In this document: piece by piece, positions 7,914 to 16,655 of the stretch
Numbering within the stretch: position 1 is the stretch's first letter
Layout of the letters: each line of letters opens with the position of its first letter
Assembly (NCBI GenBank): GCA_017935675.1
Contig: JAGBHE010000092.1
Location: 57,185-121,184, forward strand
Source: Clostridia bacterium
GTDB lineage: Bacteria > Bacillota > Clostridia > UBA1381
DNA: 64,000 bases
Reading direction: 5' to 3'
Position numbers and translations under genes: made by a program
The notes under the pieces: generated by a model
Told to the model about the DNA's origin: nothing
What the model saw: the letters and a program-made list of their open reading frames with translations, nothing else
The model's database searches: none

Positions 7914-8122
7914 GCTTAACGCCTCATCTTTCATATATTTTATCTCAATGTATGTTATCACCGTATTCGCAATTGACAAAGCTGTCAATACAAGTATAGT
8001 CATCCCGCATCACTAATGTACGGGTCCGGTCAAGCTTTATCAACATTTTTTACTCCTAAATTGCAATATAAAATGTCCAAAAAATTTGTTAAGTATAACA
8101 TTATTAATTTCTTTAGTGAAAT

Positions 8123-8284
8123 ATTTGCCTTCGGCAAATGTGAAATAATTTCTTGCAGAAATTGTGAAATAGAAACCTTTCGTTTTCTGTGAAATGAAAT
8201 AAATCCTTTTTTCACACGCCGCAGGCGTATTTTACAGCGCAGCTATTTCACACGCGAAGCGTATTTCACAAATCCGAAGGATTT
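8123..8284. repeat. Modular array of mini-palindromes joined by GTGAAAT/ATTTCAC spacers
   Basis: Short hairpins follow each other: ATTTGCC-TTC-GGCAAAT (8123-8139), ATTTCT-TGC-AGAAAT (8148-8162), ACGCC-GCA-GGCGT (8216-8228), ACGC-GAA-GCGT (8252-8262), AAATCC-GAA-GGATTT (8270-8284). The left half is linked by GTGAAATA and the right half by ATTTCAC, the reverse complement, so the whole block is itself a large inverted structure. It occupies the space between the WYL gene and the tmRNA terminator. No gene is seen in 7914-8293. Confidence 0.7.
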
Positions 8285-8293
8285 ATTTCGTTG

Positions 8294-8325
8294 AAAAAAC
8301 GACAAGTTTTGACTTGTCGTTTTTT
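8294..8325 (-). terminator. Terminator of tmRNA
   Basis: Arms AAAAAACGACAAGT and ACTTGTCGTTTTTT form a 14-bp stem with a four-base loop, two bases after the tmRNA CCA end, and with a U-run on the minus strand. Confidence 0.9.
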
Positions 8326-8326
8326 C

Positions 8327-8672
8327 TGGTGGAGCTGAGGAGAATCGAACTCCTGTCCGAAAATAAATCCATGCAAAAATCTACGGGTGTAGGCTGTGAT
8401 TTAAATTCCCTTACCGAGGCTCACACAGACCATGATCAACGGCTTGGTAGCTTCTTATTCATGAAACCGGCCGAAGCGTTCCGGAGTCACGTTCACCACT
8501 GATATTCGCCTTATTCTGAGCCGTGGTCCTCTCAGATAAGACGGCAGCGCTTAGGCTGCGTATGCTAATTCGTTGTTAGCGTTTATTTTTAAATTCGGGA
8601 CTTTTTAAGTGGATTCCCATTCACTACCCGCATTTCACACTTCACTATCCCCGTCGAAGCCATTGCAGTCCC
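8327..8672 (-). ncRNA. ssrA: tmRNA (transfer-messenger RNA)
   Basis: A 346-base RNA that rescues stalled ribosomes. Read from 8672: GGGACTG acceptor strand, then GGCTTCGACGGGGAT, the usual 5' tmRNA signature. The 3' end has GGAGTTCGATTCTCC (T-arm), the acceptor strand and an encoded CCA. The tag frame ends NANNELAYAA then TAA (8583-8551), so the degradation tag ends -AYAA rather than the commoner -ALAA. The acceptor stem has one A-C mismatch. It lies 17 bp downstream of smpB, its protein partner, and has its own terminator. Confidence 0.95.
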
Positions 8673-8689
8673 ATATGATTTGTGAAGCG

Positions 8690-9166
8690 TTAAACGATAT
8701 TGCTGCGCTCCTTAACGGCACGCTGAGCATTTCTTTTAGCATCTCTTTTTGCGATATCCTCACGCTTATCATAAAGCTTTTTACCTTTGCAAAGTGCAAG
8801 GTCAACCTTTACGTGTGATCCGTTCAGATACACCGAAAGTGGAATAAGTGAAAATCCGGTCTGTTTAATCTGACCGATTAGCTTTCGTATCTGAGCCTTA
8901 TGCAACAGAAGCTTTTTTTCACGCAGTGGGTCTCTGTTAAATATATTTCCCTGTTCATACGGGCTGATATTCATACCCATAACAAAAACCTCACCGTTTT
9001 TTATTCCGGCATAGGCATCGGAAATATTAACCTTACCCTGTCTTACGGATTTCACCTCTGTACCGAAAAGCTCAATACCTGCTTCAAAATTCTCAAGGAT
9101 AAAATACTCGTGACGCGCTTTTTTATTTTGTGCAATCACTTTAATGCGGTCATTTTTTGCGCTCAT
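8690..9166 (-). CDS. smpB: SsrA-binding protein SmpB
   Basis: A 158-residue RNA-binding protein that delivers tmRNA to stalled ribosomes. Typical sequences are [51 protein letters not shown] and the basic C-terminal tail [22 protein letters not shown], which enters the mRNA channel. Length is normal. The start at 9166 has GGAGGAGATATAG upstream. The gene sits between rnj and ssrA on the same strand, linking RNA decay and ribosome rescue functions. Confidence 0.97.
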   Translation of the reverse strand: MSAKNDRIKVIAQNKKARHEYFILENFEAGIELFGTEVKSVRQGKVNISDAYAGIKNGEVFVMGMNISPYEQGNIFNRDPLREKKLLLHKAQIRKLIGQIKQTGFSLIPLSVYLNGSHVKVDLALCKGKKLYDKREDIAKRDAKRNAQRAVKERSNIV

Positions 9167-9198
9167 CTATATCTCCTCCTTCTTCATATACTTTAAAG

Positions 9199-9252
9199 CA
9201 GTGCTGTGCTGTATACTATTATCACAACAAATGTATATTAACACAGCACCGC
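9199..9252. promoter_or_regulatory. Large inverted repeat in the rnj-smpB gap
   Basis: GTGCTGTG (9201-9208) and CACAGCAC (9242-9249) form an inverted repeat, extended by GC on the outside with one mismatch each and by CTGTATAC/GTATATTAA inside. It lies between the end of rnj and the smpB start and spans the likely smpB promoter. It could be an operator or an mRNA processing hairpin; the sequence does not decide. Confidence 0.45.
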
Positions 9253-9305
9253 ATAATTTTCAAGTGAAATCCTAAAAAATTAACAGTTTATTTACCAATA
9301 AAAAA

Positions 9306-10973
9306 TCAGACCTCTTCAATAATCGGCAAAATCATCGGATTTCTCTTTGTTTTTGCGAAAATAAACTTTGCAACATCGTTTTTCAAAGCATTTTTCAGAG
9401 TTGACCAATCCGTAGTTCTTTTAGACATACAAATTTCAATACTGTCCTGCGCAACATCACGTATCCCGTCAATCAAGGCCTCAGCTTCACGGACATAAAC
9501 AAAGCCGCGGCTGATAACATCAGGTCTTGACACGATTTTATGGTCCTCTCCGGATATAGTTGCAACAACAATAATCAGTCCGTCCTGTGAAAGATGCTTT
9601 CTGTCACGAAGAACAATATTTCCGACATCACCCACGCCGAGACCATCAACAAGAATTTTACCGTTTTGCACGACACCGCTTTGCTTAGCACTGTTCTCAT
9701 CAAGCTCAAGAACACTGCCGTTGCTCAGGACAAATGTGTTCTGCTTCGGAATTCCCACCTTTTCAGCAAGCTCTGCATGAAGCATCAGATGTCTGCATTC
9801 ACCGTGCACAGGTATAAAGAATTTCGGCTTTGCAAGGGCGAGAATAAGCTTAAGCTCTTCCTGACAAGCATGTCCCGATACATGTACCTCTGCAAGTGAT
9901 TTGTAAATAACGGAAGCGCCTATTCTGAATAATTCGTTTATTACATTCGATACTGCTTTTTCATTGCCCGGAATAGGCGTTGCAGATATGATTATAAGGT
10001 CATCCTTTGTGACCTCAATTTTCCTGTGGTCGGAATATGCCATTCTCGTAAGAGCGCTCATTGGCTCTCCCTGGCTTCCGGTAGTTATTATAACAATCTG
10101 GCTCGGTCTGTATTTATTTATATTATCAACATTTATGAGCACGCCCTCAGGCACCTTCATATATCCCATTAGTATGGACAGCTCAACAATATTTTCCATA
10201 CTGCGGCCGGATACGGCTACCTTTCTGCCGTTTTTTACAGCAGCATCTATTATCTGCTGCACTCTGTGAACGTTTGATGCAAACGTTGCAACAATAATCC
10301 TTTTAGTACAGTTCTTGAAAATCTGTTCAAACTTATCGCCGACGCTTTTTTCGCTCATTGCAAAGCCTGCGCGCTCTACGTTTGTGCTGTCTGACATAAG
10401 CGCAAGAAGTCCTTCTTTGCCAAGCTCTCCTATACGTGTAAGGTCTATCATTTCTCCTACTATCGGCGTAGTGTCTATTTTGAAGTCACCCATGTGAAGC
10501 ACCTTGCCGACAGGGGTTTTTATTGCAAGGGCACAGGAATCTGCTATTGAGTGATTTGTTCTGATGAATTCAACAGAGAAGTTTTTTCCGACATTAACAG
10601 TATTTCCTGCCTTAACACGCACAAGCTTAACCTTTGCAAGCATATTGTGCTCCTTAAGCTTATGTTCAACAAGTCCCAACGTCAGTCGCGTACCAAAAAC
10701 GGGCACATTTATAGACTTTAAGAAAAACGGAATACCTCCGATATGATCCTCGTGTCCATGGGTAATAAACACACCAAGAACCTTTGACGCGTTTTTTTCA
10801 AGGTAAGAAATATCGTTAATGACCATGTCAACACCGGGCATATCGTCATCCGGGAAAGACATTCCGCAGTCAATAACTATTATCTCATTACCATACTCAA
10901 AGGCGGTTAAATTCTTTCCGATCTCATTGAGCCCGCCTATAGGTATAATTTTCAGTTTTATTTTTTTTGCCAA
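9306..10973 (-). CDS. rnj: Ribonuclease J
   Basis: A 555-residue endonuclease and 5'-to-3' exonuclease of mRNA decay and rRNA maturation. The metallo-beta-lactamase core carries the zinc motif HGHEDH at residues 72-77, with further ligands in MGDFKID. The beta-CASP domain follows (TTGSQGEPMSALTRMA, VHVSGHACQEELKL), then PVHGECRHL and a C-terminal dimerisation domain. Length matches RNase J1/J2. It starts downstream of a perfect promoter (11147-11175) with a ~165-base leader, and smpB and ssrA follow. A long 5' UTR would suit autoregulation, which I only infer. Confidence 0.96.
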   Translation of the reverse strand: MAKKIKLKIIPIGGLNEIGKNLTAFEYGNEIIVIDCGMSFPDDDMPGVDMVINDISYLEKNASKVLGVFITHGHEDHIGGIPFFLKSINVPVFGTRLTLGLVEHKLKEHNMLAKVKLVRVKAGNTVNVGKNFSVEFIRTNHSIADSCALAIKTPVGKVLHMGDFKIDTTPIVGEMIDLTRIGELGKEGLLALMSDSTNVERAGFAMSEKSVGDKFEQIFKNCTKRIIVATFASNVHRVQQIIDAAVKNGRKVAVSGRSMENIVELSILMGYMKVPEGVLINVDNINKYRPSQIVIITTGSQGEPMSALTRMAYSDHRKIEVTKDDLIIISATPIPGNEKAVSNVINELFRIGASVIYKSLAEVHVSGHACQEELKLILALAKPKFFIPVHGECRHLMLHAELAEKVGIPKQNTFVLSNGSVLELDENSAKQSGVVQNGKILVDGLGVGDVGNIVLRDRKHLSQDGLIIVVATISGEDHKIVSRPDVISRGFVYVREAEALIDGIRDVAQDSIEICMSKRTTDWSTLKNALKNDVAKFIFAKTKRNPMILPIIEEV

Positions 10974-11146
10974 AATTTTTATCCTCCATTTTTTTAAGCC
11001 CTCAGGCTGTTATTTTTTCCGTTCCATATCTCAATTAAATATTATGTCAGCAGCAGCCCGGATTTGTTATCCGGAATACAGGCACACTCATTGCCCGTGA
11101 GGCTCCTGCGCTCTTTATTGAAAAAACCGAACAAATCATCGTATCA

Positions 11147-11175
11147 ATTATATCAAATTCATAACAATATGTCAA
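11147..11175 (-). promoter_or_regulatory. Perfect sigma-A promoter of rnj with long leader
   Basis: On the minus strand, -35 TTGACA (11175-11170), 17-bp spacer, -10 TATAAT (11152-11147). The leader (about 11140 to 10974) includes a hairpin with arms CCGGAT/ATCCGG near 11054-11072 and GC-rich complementary segments. No known riboswitch was recognised. The rest of 10974-11270 holds no gene. Confidence 0.88.
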
Positions 11176-11270
11176 CCAACTTTAAAGAAAGTTTACTAAA
11201 AAGCTAAAATAAACCCTTCGTTTCAAAATATTTTATGCTATAATGCAATATTTTATGTGGATAAAACCTA

Positions 11271-12545
11271 TTATTTATTCAAATTAATCAGATTCTGAGC
11301 TGCTACCATAAGTCCAAGCTTAGCAGATTCATAGGTAAGACCTCCCTGAAGATAACCTATGTACGGTTCACGTATAGGTCCGTCTGCACTAAGCTCAATG
11401 CTGGCACCCTGGTTAAACGCACCCGCAGCCATAACAACCTCATCACTGTAGCCGGGCATTGCCCACGGCTTCGGTTCAACAAAGGAATCCACAGGCGCTC
11501 CCTTTTGTATTCCTGCACAGAATGCAACAAGCTTGTCAGCGCTTCCGAGTCGTATCGCCTCAATTATATCATGTCTTTCCTCATTCCATGCCGGCTCAGC
11601 TTCAAAGCCGAGCTTTTCAAAAACACATGCGGCAAGAACAGCTGATTTAACAGCATTTGAAACAACGTGAGGCGCAAAAAACAAGCCCTGATATGCAAGC
11701 TTATTAAAGCCGAGACTTGCTCCCGCCTCCCTGCCTATTCCGACAGAAGTAAGACGGCAGGCACATTTTTCAACAAGCTCAGATTTACCTGCGATATATC
11801 CACCGGTGGGCGCAATACCTCCGCCTGGATTTTTTATAAGCGAACCGCATATAATATCAGCGCCAAAGGCTGTCGGCTCATGCTCATCAACAAACTCACC
11901 GTAGCAGTTATCAACCATGCACAGGGTTTGCGGTGACTTTGTCTTGACAGCAGAAATTATCGTTCCGATTTTTTCCGCGCTGTATGTAGGACGATCGCCA
12001 TACCCCTTTGAACGCTGAATAAGAACCATCCTGATTTTATTTTCATCTAAAGCTTTCATTATTGAAGCCATATCAGGCTCACCGTCAGGCAAAAGATTTA
12101 TTTCCATATATTTTATGCCGAAATCTCGAAGGGAACCGTCACCGATTTCGCCGCCGCTCCCGATTACCTCTTCAAGAGTATCATAAGGCCGCCCCGTAGC
12201 CGAAAGAAGAATATCGCCCGGTCTCAGGATTCCGAAAAAAGCCGTAGACAAAGTGTGCGTACCCGAAATAAGCTGATGCCTTACAAGTGCGTCTTCACAT
12301 TCAAAAACATCAGCATATACTCTGTCAAGTGTGTCACGTCCGAGGTCATCATATCCGTAGCCGTATGTGGGAACAAAATGCGCCTCTGAAACTCTGTTAT
12401 CGGAAAACGCTTTCATAACCTTCCATTGGTTGTTCTCTGCAATACCTTCAATGCGTTTAAATGCAGGAAGCACTGTATTTTCACATTCTTCAAACAAGCG
12501 CACAACCTCCGCACTTATCCCGAATGCCTTTGTCAAATCCATCAT
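11271..12545 (-). CDS. Methionine-gamma-lyase-family PLP protein (aluminium-resistance family)
   Basis: A 424-residue fold-type I PLP enzyme of the Met_gamma_lyase/YnbB family. Characteristic segments are SEAHFVPTYGYGYDDLGRDTLDRVYA, SGTHTLSTAFFGILRPGD, MVDNCYGEFVDEHEP and the lysine site CGSLIKNPGGGIAPTGGYIAG. The family is often called aluminium resistance protein, but its physiological reaction is unproven; C-S lyase activity is predicted from relatives. It is the last gene of the ten-gene unit, 21 bp after cobO. No strong terminator was found behind it. Confidence 0.85.
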   Translation of the reverse strand: MMDLTKAFGISAEVVRLFEECENTVLPAFKRIEGIAENNQWKVMKAFSDNRVSEAHFVPTYGYGYDDLGRDTLDRVYADVFECEDALVRHQLISGTHTLSTAFFGILRPGDILLSATGRPYDTLEEVIGSGGEIGDGSLRDFGIKYMEINLLPDGEPDMASIMKALDENKIRMVLIQRSKGYGDRPTYSAEKIGTIISAVKTKSPQTLCMVDNCYGEFVDEHEPTAFGADIICGSLIKNPGGGIAPTGGYIAGKSELVEKCACRLTSVGIGREAGASLGFNKLAYQGLFFAPHVVSNAVKSAVLAACVFEKLGFEAEPAWNEERHDIIEAIRLGSADKLVAFCAGIQKGAPVDSFVEPKPWAMPGYSDEVVMAAGAFNQGASIELSADGPIREPYIGYLQGGLTYESAKLGLMVAAQNLINLNK

Positions 12546-12566
12546 CTGTAAAATCCTTTCAATTTA

Positions 12567-13067
12567 TCAGTATTCAATTCCCTCACGCGCCCCAGCTCCG
12601 CGGTCAAAGGGATGCTTAAGCTTTGTCATATTTGTTATATAGTCCGCCTTATCCTCAAGCTCCGAAATATCTCCTCTGCCGGTAAGAATAAGCTCACCGA
12701 AATCTGAAAACCGCATAACGTCACTTGTATCAATCACCCCGGCATCAATGGCGCTTACAGCCTCATCAAAGACAAAAACACTGTAAAGACCGGAAATTGA
12801 AAAAATCATTTCAAGCTTTTCCTTATAAAGCTCACGTATCTGTGCTTTTGTTTTCTCATCAGCATCAAAAAGAAACGGTATTTCCCTGCCGATGTTAATC
12901 ACCGTGATATTATCAATTCCGCAAAGAACTTTTCTTTCTCCGCTTGTATCAGATTTAAGAAACTGAAAAAACAACACCTTTCTGCCTGCCGCCGCAGCTC
13001 TCAGCGAAATCCCGACAGCAGCAGTCGTTTTTCCTTTCCCATCACCTGTGTAAATATGAACCATCAA
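12567..13067 (-). CDS. cobO: Cob(I)yrinic acid a,c-diamide adenosyltransferase (CobO/BtuR type)
   Basis: A 166-residue ATP-dependent corrinoid adenosyltransferase. The P-loop GDGKGKTTAAVG is at residues 8-19, FVFDEAVSAID forms Walker B, and the C-terminal KLKHPFDRGAGAREGIEY is diagnostic of the family. It attaches the 5'-deoxyadenosyl group to corrinoids. Its start overlaps the stop of aroK by four bases (ATGA), so translation is coupled. No other cobalamin genes are in the window, so it may serve salvage. Confidence 0.93.
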   Translation of the reverse strand: MMVHIYTGDGKGKTTAAVGISLRAAAAGRKVLFFQFLKSDTSGERKVLCGIDNITVINIGREIPFLFDADEKTKAQIRELYKEKLEMIFSISGLYSVFVFDEAVSAIDAGVIDTSDVMRFSDFGELILTGRGDISELEDKADYITNMTKLKHPFDRGAGAREGIEY

Positions 13068-13567
13068 ACATCAATCCTTTTAATAATCTCACGCGCTATA
13101 TCCTCAGGCGTCATGCTGTTATCAACAGGAATTTCAAAATCACAGTCCTTATACAGCGGAAGCCTGTCCTCAAAGCGTTTTCTTATAAGAGAAATATCCT
13201 CCATAAGAAGAGGACGCGTAGCCCTTGCAAGCTCAAGCCTTTCCTCGATAACCGAAAAATCAGGAAGCAATGCTGCAATAACACCGCTTTTATGCATAAT
13301 ACTTCTGTTATATTCGGAAAGAACTATTCCTCCGCCTGTTGAAATTATCGCACCTTCAGATTCAGACGCGCGCAAAAGCATTTCGCTTTCGACCTTTCTG
13401 AAATATTCTTCCCCTTTTTCGAAAAAAATATCCTTAATTATCATATTCAGTGTTTTTTCAATCATATCATCAGTGTCAATAAGCTTTTTACCGGTTATTC
13501 TGCTAAGCTCCGAAGAAACTACTGTTTTACCGCTGCTCATGAACCCGGTTATATATATATTATTCAT
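13064..13567 (-). CDS. aroK: Shikimate kinase
   Basis: A 167-residue kinase that phosphorylates shikimate at the 3-hydroxyl with ATP, in chorismate synthesis. The Walker A GFMSSGKTVV is at the N-terminus, DTDDMIEK (substrate-binding Asp) follows, then FRKVESEML, ISTGGGIV and the lid RATRPLL. Length is typical. It overlaps aroE by eight bases upstream and cobO by four downstream, so it is embedded in the operon. Confidence 0.94.
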   Translation of the reverse strand: MNNIYITGFMSSGKTVVSSELSRITGKKLIDTDDMIEKTLNMIIKDIFFEKGEEYFRKVESEMLLRASESEGAIISTGGGIVLSEYNRSIMHKSGVIAALLPDFSVIEERLELARATRPLLMEDISLIRKRFEDRLPLYKDCDFEIPVDNSMTPEDIAREIIKRIDV

Positions 13568-14384
13568 TTACTTTTTTAAGAACCTCCCCGTAAAGCTTTG
13601 AAGGAACCTTCACTCCTGTAAAATGCTCATATGCAAGAATCCCCTGAAAAACAAGCATGCCAAGACCGTTAAGAACGCGCGCGCCGTGCTTTTCAGCATC
13701 CTTAAGAAATGTTGTTTTTTCCGGATAATAAATAAGATCAACCGCTCCGCAGATGCCTTCAAGCAAAGAAGAATCCTCAAGCGGCGTTTCATTGCTGCCC
13801 ATTCCGACCGAGGTTGTGTTTATTATTATATCGAAGCATTCTGCCGTCTCATATACCTTAAAAATATCCGTCCCCATAGAACCGTTCAAATCACTGCAAA
13901 GCTTCTCGGCACGGCTTACAGTTCGGTTTTTTACAGCTACAAGGGAGGCGCCTCGGTTTTTCAGCATTACGCAGACCGGCTTTGCCGCGCCTCCGGCTCC
14001 AAGAACAAGAATTCTCTTATTTCTTATTTCAAAGCCTGCCAGCTCCATTGACATATACAAGCCCTCGCCGTCCGTACTGTAGCCCGTAAGAATTCCGCCG
14101 GAATTTACGACTGTATTTACCGAACCGGCAAGCCGCGCATTATCGCTTACAACATCTACAAGCTCAAGCGCCTTATATTTAAAGGGCGCGGTAACATTAA
14201 TACCGCGAATCCCAAGAGCCTTGACAGCGCTCAGCACTTCATCCATCCCATCCGGTTCAAATGCAGTGTATACATAATCAAGGCCAAGCTTCTCCGAAAG
14301 AAAATTGTGTATTCTCGGCGAAAGACTATGCCTTACAGGGTTACCTACAACTGCCAGCACCTGTGTTCTACCCGTTATTTCCAT
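13560..14384 (-). CDS. aroE: Shikimate dehydrogenase
   Basis: A 274-residue NADP-dependent reductase of 3-dehydroshikimate. It shows GNPVRHSLSPRIHNFL (substrate pocket), GINVTAPFKYKAL with the catalytic Lys, NTVVNSGG, GYSTDGEG, the nucleotide loop VLGAGGAAKPV, NTTSVGMG and GLGMLVFQGILAYEHFTG. All usual motifs are present and length is normal. The start overlaps the recD2 stop by one base (TAATG) and its end overlaps aroK, so the three are translationally coupled. Confidence 0.95.
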   Translation of the reverse strand: MEITGRTQVLAVVGNPVRHSLSPRIHNFLSEKLGLDYVYTAFEPDGMDEVLSAVKALGIRGINVTAPFKYKALELVDVVSDNARLAGSVNTVVNSGGILTGYSTDGEGLYMSMELAGFEIRNKRILVLGAGGAAKPVCVMLKNRGASLVAVKNRTVSRAEKLCSDLNGSMGTDIFKVYETAECFDIIINTTSVGMGSNETPLEDSSLLEGICGAVDLIYYPEKTTFLKDAEKHGARVLNGLGMLVFQGILAYEHFTGVKVPSKLYGEVLKKVNE

Positions 14385-16624
14385 TATAACACCTCATCAA
14401 ATAAATCATTATCTTCCTTTGCTGAAATCAGCCGTCCGCAAAGTCCGGTATACCTTGCCTTTTCACTGTCGTTTTTAGTCATATATTCTATAGGCTGTTC
14501 CATGCCGACAAGAATAACCATTGTTTTTGCACGAGTAACTGCCGTGTAAAACAGATTTCTGCACATCAGCATGGGCGGGAACTGCGCGGCAGGCATAATA
14601 ACAAACGGGAACTCACTTCCCTGACTTTTATGAACTGTTATTGCATACGCAAGCACAAGCTCATCAAGCTGGTTAAACGGATATTCAACCCGCTTGTCCT
14701 CATCAAACATAACGACCATAAGCTTATCAATAACCGAAATATCGATAATTTTCCCCATGTCGCCGTTAAATATTCCCGTGCCGTTATCCCCCACCTCACG
14801 GGTATAGTACAAATCGTAATTGTTTTTTATCTGCATAACCTTGTCGCCGACGCGGAAAACGGTTTTCCCGTAAGCGTATTCACTTTTTGTTATGTCCGGA
14901 GGATTAAGCTCCGCCTGAAGCCTGTGGTTTAAGTTTATTGAGCCGCAAAGACCTTTTTTTGACGGGGAAAGCACCTGAATATCGGCAAACGGGTCAATGC
15001 CGTAGCTTGACGGCAGTCTTGTTTTGCAGAGTTGAACAATGGTAGACAATATCCCCTCCGCATTAGTTCGGCGAAGAAAGAAAAAATCACTTGATTTGTC
15101 TGAAAGAACAGGCATCTCGCCGCGGTTTATGCTATGTGCGTTTACAACAATCAGACTTTGCTCCGCCTGGCGAAAAATCTTATCGAGCTTAATAACGGGC
15201 ACAACGCCGCTCTTTATTATATCGTTAAGAACATTGCCCGGTCCCACAGACGGCAGCTGGTCAGCATCACCGGACAAAATCAGCCTTGTTCCCGGCTTAA
15301 CAGCCCGAAGAAAGGCATACATAAGGCTGATATCAATCATGCTCACTTCATCGAGAATTATGGCATCCGCCTGTATCGGATTATTCTCATCATATGTAAA
15401 CCGCGTTCCGCCCTCCTCACCCGCAGCTCCGAGAAGCCTGTGAATGGTTTTTGCTTCAAGCCCGGTAAGCTGATTCATACGCTTTGCGGCACGTCCCGTA
15501 GGCGCTGCAAGGACAACCTTAAGTTCAAATTCTTCAAAAAGCCGTAAGATCGTATTGATTGTCGTTGTCTTTCCTGTGCCCGGACCACCGGTCAGCACCA
15601 TACAGCCGCAGGACATGGCTGTTGCAACAGCATTTTTCTGTTCTGCAGCAAGCTTCATTCCCGTTATGTTCTCCAAGCTGTCAATGCGTGCTGCCGTTTC
15701 CTCAAGGGAAAGCAGCTCCTCCTTTTTATCGGATGACATTGAATAAAGTCTTGAAGCCGTATAGCATTCGGCCTTGTGGAGAACAGAAAGAAAATACACG
15801 CTTTCGCCGTCTATTTTGTCGATATAAATATCATGTGATAAAATAAGCTCCGAAAGTATGTTTTCAATATCAGTCTCAAAAACATCGAGATTATACGCCC
15901 CGTGCTCAATCATAAGATTTTTCGGAAGATATGTATGACCGGAGGTATAAGCCGCCTGCATAAGAAGATATTTCATACCGCTCCGAAGCCGCAGAGGATT
16001 GTTCTTTGCAATCCCCTCACCGAAAGCAATCTTATCGGCTACGGAGAATTTGATTCCGTCAACACTTTCCGTAAGCACATACGGATTTTTCTTTATCTCA
16101 CTGACGGCATCACCGCCGAAAATTTTGTAAATCTTAACGGCAAGATTTGCGCTGACATTATATTGCTGCAAAAACATAACTATGCTTTGCATAGCCTGTA
16201 TTTCACGGAAGGATTCGCCGATTTTTGCGGCGCGCTTCGGGGAAATCCCTTTTATTTCAGCCAATCGCTCAGGGCTTGACAGCATTATATCAAGAGTTTC
16301 TTTGCCAAATGCCATAACAAGCTTTTTTGCCGTTGCGGCGCGAACGCCATACACTACACCGGAAGAAAGATAGCGCAATATATCCTGCTCCTCGGTGGGA
16401 AGCAGGGTTTTATAATATTCCATTTTAAACTGTTCACCGTACTCAGGATGCACAACCCAGCTTCCCGTCACGGTAAGCTGCTCACCTTCTGCAAGATTAG
16501 CCGTGTATCCGACAACTGTAATCAGTTCTCCGGTATCGCTTTCAAAATCAAAAATCGTATACCCGTTTTCATCATTATGAAATATGATTTCAACAGCAGC
16601 ACCGGATATCGTCAATTTATCCAT
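14384..16624 (-). CDS. recD2: ATP-dependent RecD2-like DNA helicase
   Basis: A 746-residue superfamily 1B 5'-to-3' helicase (YrrC type) acting in DNA repair without RecBC. The N-terminal region (GELITVVGYTANLAEGEQL...) is the OB-like domain, residues ~100-200 carry helix-hairpin-helix repeats (GVRAATAKKLVMAFG, IKGISPKRAAKIGESF), Walker A GGPGTGKTTTINT is near residue 345, and Walker B is ILDEVSMID. The C-terminal YAITVHKSQGSEF and AVTRAKTMVILVG are motifs V-VI. All motor motifs are intact and length is typical. It precedes aroE with a one-base overlap. Confidence 0.95.
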   Translation of the reverse strand: MDKLTISGAAVEIIFHNDENGYTIFDFESDTGELITVVGYTANLAEGEQLTVTGSWVVHPEYGEQFKMEYYKTLLPTEEQDILRYLSSGVVYGVRAATAKKLVMAFGKETLDIMLSSPERLAEIKGISPKRAAKIGESFREIQAMQSIVMFLQQYNVSANLAVKIYKIFGGDAVSEIKKNPYVLTESVDGIKFSVADKIAFGEGIAKNNPLRLRSGMKYLLMQAAYTSGHTYLPKNLMIEHGAYNLDVFETDIENILSELILSHDIYIDKIDGESVYFLSVLHKAECYTASRLYSMSSDKKEELLSLEETAARIDSLENITGMKLAAEQKNAVATAMSCGCMVLTGGPGTGKTTTINTILRLFEEFELKVVLAAPTGRAAKRMNQLTGLEAKTIHRLLGAAGEEGGTRFTYDENNPIQADAIILDEVSMIDISLMYAFLRAVKPGTRLILSGDADQLPSVGPGNVLNDIIKSGVVPVIKLDKIFRQAEQSLIVVNAHSINRGEMPVLSDKSSDFFFLRRTNAEGILSTIVQLCKTRLPSSYGIDPFADIQVLSPSKKGLCGSINLNHRLQAELNPPDITKSEYAYGKTVFRVGDKVMQIKNNYDLYYTREVGDNGTGIFNGDMGKIIDISVIDKLMVVMFDEDKRVEYPFNQLDELVLAYAITVHKSQGSEFPFVIMPAAQFPPMLMCRNLFYTAVTRAKTMVILVGMEQPIEYMTKNDSEKARYTGLCGRLISAKEDNDLFDEVL

Positions 16625-16655
16625 TATAAATCAAATCCTTTTACGGCAGCAGCCG

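Noticed and set aside
8030..8215. 61-codon open frame on the minus strand
   Set aside because: It lies across the mini-hairpin array, and its residues are dictated by the repeats; no protein family or ribosome site is seen.
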